Below the pieces are notes generated by a model, which searched no databases, was not told the origin of the DNA, and saw only the letters and a program-made list of their open reading frames with translations. A program made the position numbers and the translations under genes. From Tetracladium setigerum (taxonomy: Eukaryota > Ascomycota > Leotiomycetes > Helotiales), in assembly GCA_031472005.1 (NCBI GenBank), contig PZJY01000002.1:868001-932000 (forward strand): a DNA stretch of 64,000 nt. Reading direction: 5' to 3'. Shown in pieces: positions 55,838 to 64,000 of the stretch; position 1 is the stretch's first letter, and the number at the start of each line of letters is the position of its first letter.

Positions 55838-57174
55838 ATCTACCACTGAGATTTTGCTCAGGATATGCACTCAGTCATTCACCACATCTCGCTCCATACG
55901 ATCCTGGATAGGATTTGCGAGACGGTTGGATGATTCCTCTTAGATTTGGAGGTGTTTGAGATTATGGGGAAGGATAGGAACCGACCCTTACGAATTTCTC
56001 TGGGTCACATCGTCAGCCCTTCCCCCTACTACACTTTACGATTTGCATTACTTAATTTTATGTTTCGAGGCGCGCAACAGTATATTAACGCATTCACGAA
56101 TCGACGAAAGAACGATGAACAGAGACTTGGTGCAGGGCTTTTTCACTTCTTCCTTGCTTTGCATCAATGAATTATCATGTCGGAAATGATATACCTACCT
56201 CGCCCACGGTGCGAGGAAACAGATCATGTGCCGTCTGAAAAAGATATTGTTTTTTTTATCAGTGGACTGGTGGAAAAGGCATGGAGTGGGAATATTTTGA
56301 TTTTTGCTTTTTTGGCTTTGTTTATAGCGTCAACCATACCCACACGACACATATCTTGCTTGGGAGGGTAGGTTTTGACTGCTGTGTATTTGCTAGGGAG
56401 CTACAATTGTACGGTAGTAAGTAGTATGTTTGATGCCATGCCGCCGCGTCTTTTGCTCGGCAGGGATGTTTGGGCTTTTGCAACGGCTGGCTGGTGTATG
56501 GCGTTGTAGTGATTTTGAAGAAAGGAAGGAAGGAAGGAAGAAAAAAAGAGAGGAGAACAAGATTCATTCACACGTGCTTGTAGATAAAGAAAGGGGGGAA
56601 AGACAAAAGAGATTGCAGAAATACAGTATTTGCATGGGCTACTTTGTACGGTGGTGGAGGAAAGGAAGGATGATGTTGGGAGAACATCCAAAAAAAAACA
56701 AAAAACAAACTAAGGTCTTCAACTCACCTCATACAAGAAAGACTGAAGTAAAAATAACAAATCAAAAACATTTGAACAAAAATTGAAACTTGATGGAGTT
56801 GTTGCTTCTCCGTGCTTGTTTTCCTCTTTTTGTGATGTGAAAGTGAGGGTAGGGGTGGGTAGGGTTGTGGGAGTGAAAGTGAGCAAGAGGTTCCTTCCTC
56901 TTTGTCTTGTATACACTCTCCATCAATCATAAGAGGAATGAGGTAGGTAGTGTAATTCTCTTCTAAAGGTAGGCATGTACGACGGTAGGTAAAGTAGGTA
57001 TTTCCCTCCTTTCTAACCCCCTTCTTCGAAGTTTTCCCTCTTCCAACCATTCTCTCTCTCCCTCTCCCACCCTCTCTAATCACATTTCCAATGAAAGGAA
57101 GGACGTAATACAAAGATAGCAAGTAAGTAAGGAATCGTTGAATAGATCTTTTGTTATCAATATTATCAATCAAC

Positions 57175-57200
57175 CGTACCTACAGGTAGAGGTAGGTACG
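57175..57200. repeat. Perfect inverted repeat
   Basis: Arms CGTACCTAC and GTAGGTACG (9 bp each, perfect) with an 8-bp spacer. Could form a hairpin or bind a dimeric regulator; no further support. Confidence 0.6.
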
Positions 57201-58981
57201 TTTATGCACTGTATCTTAGATAAGTTGTGCGTTTGCTCCTCGCTTACCTGAATGATTGTTTGTCATGCTGGTATGGACCTGGAGGTAAGGTAGGAGTAGG
57301 AAAGGTAAGCTCATCGAGGGATGAGGGGGCATACAGAAGTGCAAAAAAACAAGCAGCGGCTGATTCCGAACAATATCTGTACAAGTTTGTCATCTATGTT
57401 ATGTACAGAGGTAACACGGTAAGTCCGTACCATCACTACAATGAGAGCATTACCCTCACCGCCGCCAGTCAAACAAATGCACAGATACCTACGACGAAGA
57501 AGAACCGCCCACTCCCCCACCGCCGTTGAGGATTGAAGAAATTCCCAGCGGACATTCCCAAGAAAAATTCATTTTATCCGATCTCTCCGGATCATCAGGG
57601 GCTAACTAAGTTACCTACTTACTCCGTACAGTACACAAAAAAGATTGCTCCGCAAGCCCATCCCTTGGTTACCAACCACATGGGTCTCTAATCTACTACA
57701 TGGGTCCCTACCTAACTTTCTTACGGAGTATGGAATCAAGGAATAATGACCAGCCCCAAACGTCGAAGCGTGACTACCCCCTTGAGGATCTTTGAGACAT
57801 TCTAAGGAGATGGATCCGAGTGGTTACAAAGAGATCAATAAAGTGGTGCTCCAAACGATGGAGCTTGGCATTCCTTTTTTATTGAAACCCGAGGAAGCTG
57901 CACGTGGAATGATGGATGATGGATGGATGGATCTGGTGTTGCAGCAATAATACTCCGGTACTTGGAAATTGAAATTAAGGGGGCGCGCGGATGTTGGGTT
58001 TTTGAGGGGTTGTACAGTACAAGTTACATCATCAGCCCGAGACATTTTACTCTGGAGAGCTATGCATGTGCGTTGTGAAGTTGTGAAGTTGTGGGTAGTG
58101 AGTGAGTCTTTGAAGATAGGAAGAGATGCGCATGATGGATGGCATCATGGCAGCTGCTGCTTTGCTTTGCTTTGGATGGATGATTCTGAGAGGAAAAATA
58201 AAGAGAGATCACCCGATTAACAAATGACAACAGACAGCAACAAGAAGATGTATTGTGATTCACCAGCTCCCATGTTGGTTGCATTTTTTTTCAAACTCAT
58301 CTGATGATCTTGCTGCACATGAGGACGTGAGGACATTTGATGTGCTGGTACCTCTCAGATCTCACGTCTCCCCCACACGTGAGCCTTTTGCGTGCCTGTC
58401 GGGCTGACTACAGTACCTACAGCACAGTACAGTACAGCAGTACATGTATTTTCCGTGGGGGTTGGTTGTGCTTGCGTGGTGTTTTGAGCGTGGGTGTGTG
58501 TGTTGTTGTGTTGCGGTGAGGGCGGCCAGAATTCAGAAACACAAAAGCCAGCCGCCGGGGGCGGATCGAGTACCGTAGCAGTAGTCTACTCTCCTTCGGC
58601 AGGAACCCGCATCCAGGCTGAACGAATCCCCCGTCGCCCGCCATGCTTCTGGAAGCCTAAACCGTTTTTTCCCTCCCTTTGCAACGTGGACGAGTCGGAG
58701 ATCTGCGGGAGAAGGAAGGATTGGACGGATTGGACAGGGCGGAGGTCAGGGGCCAAGCGGAAATAAAGTCGTTTTTTTGGATGGGAACTTTGGGCCCGAG
58801 GATGGAAAGGATGGGATGGGATGGGAGGATGAAGAGAGAGCTGAGATTATGGAAATATACAGAGGTTGTGACTGTGCAGCACATACTGTAGGATGTACTG
58901 TATGGGAAGGATTACCTTGAGAAAGGGAGATGTACTGCATGTGAAGGCAAGGGCTAGGAAGGTAATTATGAGGGCTGAATA

Positions 58982-59002
58982 ATGATGATGATGATGATGA
59001 TG
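58982..59002. repeat. (ATG)n microsatellite
   Basis: Seven tandem ATG/GAT units. Confidence 0.85.
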
Positions 59003-59960
59003 CGACAACTTTTATTGCTCGATCCGGCCTTTTTCTTTTTTTTCCATAAATTCCCACTTTCTCCTTCTTGGAAGTAGCTGCGATCTCCACCACCAGCGAA
59101 AGATCTAGATCTCGATTCCTCGACCCGGTGGAGAGGTACGTACAGTAGAGTACAGTAGTACGAAGTCGGTGTTCCTCGGCTGAGATTCGAGGAAGCGTGT
59201 CATCGAAATTAGCTCATGGCAGGCGAGGCAGGATAGGTGGTGAAGAATGAAGAGGATGTGAAGAATCCGGATTTAGGGCTGGATAACTGGATAATAGGGT
59301 GGGTGATTTGATACTGTACCCAGGCGGCGAGCACTTGACCACCACGACCTGGATCCTATTCGTGCTTCTGAACCACAAAACTACATGGTTTGTTTAAAAT
59401 TCATAACATACAAAAGCTGGAACTGTCTGTGAGAAGGAGTTGTGTGGCTTTATGAAGATGAGGGAGGGTGTGGTGGGTGTATGTAGGTAGGTATGCATGC
59501 GTCACTGCTTTAAGGAGGCAGAATGCCAGCAAAGAGCGAGTCTCAGATGACAACCTCAAGATTCCAAGTTGTTTGTCGTTGCAAGTCAGGTGTTCGGTAT
59601 GATTGAGTTCGCTGGTGAAGTAATAGAAAGCCGTCTTGAGAGAGGGGGAGAGAAGAAGGACTTCACTACCTCACTACTACTACAGGCTAGATGTGCAGCC
59701 TTCGATGTCATCGCTCTTGTGCAACAGAATATATAGCAGAATACAGGTGAGGAAAGTGAGAGAGAACAAGAGAGAACGAGAGCAGTAGGGCTAAACCACT
59801 TCACCTCAAACTTCGAAACCACGACATGACGAGAGAATACCTCCAAGATTCAATCCATCCCAGCCCTTAACTGCCATCATTATTCACCGTAAAACTCCGG
59901 CCGGAATCCCGCGTGGATTAATTATTTATTCATTCTAATTATCATAATTCGTTCTGTTGG

Positions 59961-60409
59961 AGTTGAATGCGGCCACTGTCCCATCCATCCATCATTCATT
60001 CCCCCCCTGTGCCGAACCGCTTTCCCTGTTCTTGCTCTAACCCTTTTCTCCTCCGCGCACCCTGCCGACCATCTCATCACAACCTCGACCGACAACCACA
60101 TCATCAAGCAGAACTTCGACCTCCTCCATCCTCCCTCACTCCTTCTTCCACCCAATCCTTCTCCTCCTCCCGGACCTTCTACCTATGGATTACCCTTCGC
60201 TCATCTCCTGTCCAGCACACCGCCGTCATATCATCTATCGACCCTTGGGTGGATAATTGAAGTCCACGGGGATTCACTTTATTGGTCTCTCTCGGCTTCG
60301 TCTGTAGGTACAGACAACATCACCACCACCACCACCACCACCACAACCTCCACTCCAAACCCACGTCCCCATTCGCACCTCTCACTCTTCCGCCACAACA
60401 ATCGTCGCG
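59961..60409 (+). promoter_or_regulatory. Pyrimidine-rich leader of VAC7
   Basis: The 450 bp before the VAC7 ATG are C/T-rich on the plus strand with a (CAC)n tract at 60319-60344, then the start context TCGCGATGG. Consistent with a transcribed 5' leader; promoter elements proper are not identified. Confidence 0.45.
60319..60344. repeat. (CAC)n microsatellite
   Basis: About eight tandem CAC/ACC units in the presumed VAC7 leader. Confidence 0.85.
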
Positions 60410-63186
60410 ATGGAGGACAAGACTTCCTCTTCCATCTTCTCCAGTGTGAGACTAGAGACTTCTGAGGTTCTACGCCACATATCAGATTCCTCGGATGCAA
60501 AGTCGACCACATCCAAACCACGCGATTCCACATCCTCGCTCCCACCAACAACAAAGAAGACGCTCTCCACGCGCGCTGCGTCTGCCAGCAACTCACCCTT
60601 CGCTTCGAGGGAATCTTCTCCTGTACGACCCCCACTGAAATCTAATTCCTCTGCACGTTCAACTGGCCCTGGTCGGTCACGGAAGAACAGCGTTCAGGAC
60701 ATCAGTCCATCCCGCGGGCAGCATACACAAATACAAACCCTCCCTCGGCTGCTGCCACTCAGCGTGCATTGTCTTCAGCATCTATACCCTCGCTGCCCCC
60801 AGTCCATCCAGAAACCACTCCCAAAGCTTCCGCACCTCCCAAGGCGATCAACACATCGGAGATCAAGGAAACTCCTCGCTGGCCCTTGTCCCCTCGACTA
60901 CGTTCTCCACCTCCAACCAACAAGCATTCTATCATCTCACCTCGGAAAGCTGACCAGGACTATCCTTCAATCAATGTTTCCCGGACAGAGACACGGGAAG
61001 CAAAACAAACGGCGACGGACTCCGAGGCTGAGGATTTACCTACGATATCGGGGATGAGAACACCCGCCAGAGGCGCGAGTGGTGCAACATTAGAGACGGT
61101 CCAAGAAATTAGTCTACCAAACACTCCAGGTCCAGGTCTCGATGGCTTATTGGAGAAGGCGCACAATGGCAGGCTGGCGGAGCAGGACACCATTGAGAAT
61201 GCCTTCAACAAGAACATGAGATCCAAGGGAAGCGCTAATGAAAGCGGCAGCGAGAGTGGAGGAAAGAGTGATACTAAGATGAGATCAACCTCCGTAGCAC
61301 CGGCTGCTACAGCTCGTGCAAGCGCACCGTCAATCAAATCATACACGGCTACCGTTGGAGGGGGTAGGGGGAAGTCGATCAGCGATGGAACAACAAGCAA
61401 CATGACAGTGGAGACCGAAACCGTCAGCTCAATCCCTCAGGTCGCCGTCGGTGGACCGGGTGGTGGAAATAACGGGAGTCTCCGAACGAAACCAAGTTCC
61501 GAAACGATACGACCAAAGAAAGAAAAGAAGAAGACTGCTCGCAAGGCTCCGTCTGTCAATGCAGGAACGGGTGAGCACTCACATTTATTAAGACCAAGAC
61601 CGAGACCCCACCACCGTCATAATGTCAGACAAGAAGTCTATGAATCTGGCTCGTCAAGTCCGGACATGTATTACAGTCAAGGACGTTCTACATACTTCCC
61701 CAATCTCTTTTCGACCACTCCTGAACGTCGTCCGTCGATGCCAGCGTCTCGACGGGTGACCATAGATGGTGGCAAAGTAAGTAAATTGCTAACAAGAATG
61801 CGCCCAGCTTCCTCCAAGGCAGATATCTTCGAAGCCAAAGTCGCCAGCGCGGTCGACGAAGCGAACTCCTCCGATTCCGAGGAGACGTTTGTGTACGAGT
61901 CAAATCCTCCCGACAACAACGATCGCCCTAGGAGATTCCACTCTCGCACTCCAAGTGTTACGTCCATGGTCAGTCAAGTTGATCAACGAAATGGCGTGAG
62001 GTCCATGATGGACACAGGGCACAGTGTTGCCATGAAGAAGAGCATGAAGTTTGCAAACTCTTACAACAGCAATGCGCCTGAAGCAACAACAACAGAAGAC
62101 GACGGGAAGGGAACTGTACGAAGTAATATAGGTACCGGTAGAGGTACTACTCACCATCACCACATTGGTCGATGGGGGCGCAACGGTGGTAATGGCCATC
62201 CTTCGCTCTTCGATAACGAATCTCCTTTTCCAAATGCAGCAAAATCAAAATTGGCGAGTAATGGTAATGGACACGGCGCTCGACAATCCTCGCAACCTTC
62301 AAGCCCACGGGCTGCCTCGAGAGCAGCGCTTTATGGGGGAAAGAAAGCCTCACCAATTTCTTCTGGATATGATATGGATGACGGCGCAGACGATGAACGC
62401 ACCCCATTGATCTCGACGGTACGGTCAGCAAGATCTGGTCGTCGACGACCTGCCTCATCCCTACGACAGTTGGAACACCAGGCAGCACGAGCGAATCGAT
62501 CCTTCTTTGCGCGATTCGCTGGTTGCATAGTCATATCACTGATGATCATCACGGTCTTCGCTGGCGCAATCGGATTCATGTTTGCCACCACTCAACCTTT
62601 GACCGAGGTCACAATCCGTGCTCTAGAGAATGTGCTCGCAAGTGAGCAAGAGCTCATTCTGGACCTGTTGGTCACGGCAAGCAATCGGAATATCGTTGTT
62701 GTCACGGTTGACACTTCAGACCTGGATGTCTTTGCCAAATCAAAATACGCCGGTACTGACTCTGAGTGGTGGAAGGATCCTTCCGGTGGAGGCCAACATA
62801 CGCGCGATGTCGAGGTGATTGGGGATCATTCTTGCGGTATTGATTGTATGAGAATTGGCAATGTTCGAGAACTGCACAGCCCTTTGATGTTTGAGGGATC
62901 ACCATTTCATCATGGTCACTCCATCTCGATGGGCCAAATACGCATCAACCAACCTGGCAACCAAACCACCCCATCCGGCAGTGAGCGATGGGGAAGAATT
63001 GTTCAACATGAGTTTGAACTCATCATTCATGGAACTCTCAAGTACACTCTTCCTCTCACGCAAAGGATTCGAACTGCCATTGTTGAAGGTCAAGTCACGG
63101 TCAAACCGAATGCAGCGGTTCGAGAACCAGAGTCTCCTCGTCCAATACCCGATTTGAATGACGATAACGTCCACATAACTGGGTAA
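60410..63186 (+). CDS. VAC7: Vac7-like vacuolar membrane protein, one apparent frameshift
   Basis: Activator of the Fab1 lipid kinase, needed for PI(3,5)P2 synthesis and vacuole inheritance (known for yeast Vac7). The frame opens at 60410 and is conserved in character until about 60716, then continues one base out of phase (AAYTNTNPPSAAATQR) to the stop at 63186. No donor lies in the gap; one added base in the G3 run 60716-60718 gives a single frame of 925 aa. The protein has a long Ser/Thr/Pro-rich cytosolic N-terminus (about 1-690), one membrane helix (about 700-725, CIVISLMIITVFAGAIGFMFA) and a lumenal C-terminal domain with EQELILDLLVTASNRNIVVVTV and DLDVFAKS, the part typical of Vac7. 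Type II-like topology is inferred. There are no introns. Confidence 0.88.
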
Positions 63187-64000
63187 TCAACCCAACAAAT
63201 ATAAGAAACATTTCATTTGTCATTGTGTGCATTGGTCCTGTACAATTGAGCGAATATTTGGGAGCACAGCGTCGGCGAACAAAAGAATGAAAGCTACCTC
63301 GGTGGTTTTATGGAGAAAGGCGCAAAAATCTAAAAGAAAGACGTAGCAACACACTGGATTGGGCATTGTCTTTTTTTTGGCCATTGGAAATCCAAAGAAG
63401 ACTCGGAGACATTCGTGTGTAGAGACGGATAGAGGTCATGGAAACTGCGGGCACAATTTTTCATTCTTCCTCGGAAACTATGGTGTTTCTTCTTCTGAGG
63501 GAGCAGACCTTAGTAGAAAGATGACGATAGGGTTGGGAACCGCCGGGACCATCACCCTCGCCAATTGCCTGTCTTTCATCCTTGCCTCGCGGCATTGTTA
63601 CTTTTTTCCTTTTTCTTTTCCTGTTTATTCTGTTTTCGGTTCATTTGGGAAACTTAAGGCGAAATGGGGGAAATCGGGCGAACAAAAAACCAACCAAAGA
63701 GACAAAGCAAATTTATAGAATGGGATTTGAATGGTAAGGGCTGCTCAACCAGCAGCTGATTTGATGGGAAAGCATAGCACAGCACTGCAAAGCATGCATG
63801 CTGCAACAGCAACAGCAACAACAACGACAGCACAATACCTGTTTTTTTTTCCTTTTTCAATTTTTTTTTTCTTATTTCATCTACTTAGATGTCTGAGGGC
63901 TACGAGCAGTCGTGTTAAGCCAGGGACTTATTGTTTGTTTCACTCTCATGACCCCTTATGATTGCGCATTTATGACCCGGAGAGAGAGAGAGAGAGAGAG
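63187..64000. other. VAC7 downstream region to window edge
   Basis: No gene recognised in 814 bp. It contains the VAC7 3' UTR, T8-T9 runs near 63840-63870, a CAACAG/CAACAA repeat near 63800-63830 and a (GA)n tract at the very end. Confidence 0.5.
63980..64000. repeat. (GA)n microsatellite at window end
   Basis: At least ten GA units; the tract is cut by the window edge, so its full length is unknown. Confidence 0.9.

Larger units (their letters stand above)
55838..59960. other. Long gene-free region between wee1 and VAC7
   Basis: About 4.1 kb without any supported gene. It contains the wee1 3' UTR, GGAAGG repeats near 56523-56540, an inverted repeat at 57175-57200, GGATG units near 57905-57930, GTACAG-rich stretches near 58010, 58410-58445 and 59140-59162, and an (ATG)n tract. 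Open frames of up to 149 codons are purine/pyrimidine-skewed artefacts. Confidence 0.5.

Overview
The window is nuclear DNA from a filamentous ascomycete (Pezizomycotina). The evidence is short GT-AG introns of roughly 45-170 nt with CTAAC/CTGAC-like branch sites, fungal-type protein families (Osh3-like GOLD-PH-ORD, Vac7, Ups2, Ste7-type MAPKK, proteinase-K-like subtilase, complex I 21 kDa subunit), long 5' leaders rich in pyrimidines, and no operons. A leotiomycete is plausible but only an impression; nothing here fixes the species.

Layout. 1-5.4 kb: AP-3 mu subunit (-), a DMAC1-like small mitochondrial protein (+), a six-helix membrane protein (-) and exosome subunit Rrp4 (+). 6.5-9.7 kb: a zinc alcohol dehydrogenase behind a clear TATA box, convergent with a secreted subtilisin-like protease. 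11.1-20.8 kb: a HAD-type phosphatase, a Ste7-type MAP kinase kinase and Spt6. 22.3-35.1 kb: an Osh3-like oxysterol-binding protein, Ups2-like PRELI protein, a small TPR-like protein, a Yfh7-like P-loop kinase, complex I 21 kDa subunit, Lto1/Yae1-type protein and cytosolic methionyl-tRNA synthetase. 35.1-44 kb is an accessory island: a dead FAD monooxygenase cut by a 342-bp insertion with a 5-bp target duplication, degenerate tandem repeats, an orphan gene whose single inferred intron is about 1.4 kb and packed with a 15-bp minisatellite, and 175-bp degenerate repeats that run into the 3' end of the next gene. 44-48.5 kb: a PXA-PX-nexin_C membrane-anchored sorting nexin and the PC4/Sub1 coactivator. 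48.5-64 kb: Wee1 kinase and Vac7, each behind a gene-free stretch of about 4 kb with a long pyrimidine-rich leader.

Most genes are unrelated housekeeping genes. Functional themes that recur are mitochondrial membrane biology (DMAC1-like, Ups2-like, complex I 21 kDa), endolysosomal/contact-site lipid biology (AP-3 mu, Osh3-like, PXA-PX protein, Vac7), and mating/cell-cycle signalling (Ste7-type MAPKK, Wee1).

A cross-cutting observation is that four otherwise well-conserved or coherent genes (Yfh7-like, Wee1, Vac7, orphan gene) carry six apparent frameshifts. All have the same sign, and each can be explained by one missing base in or beside a short C or G run. With one base added per site, each gene total becomes divisible by three. 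This looks like systematic homopolymer under-calling in the assembly, not gene death, and it contrasts with the monooxygenase, which has stop codons and an insertion as well. I found no convincing tRNA, rRNA or CRISPR array and no clearly new multi-gene system; the most unusual part is the 35-44 kb island.
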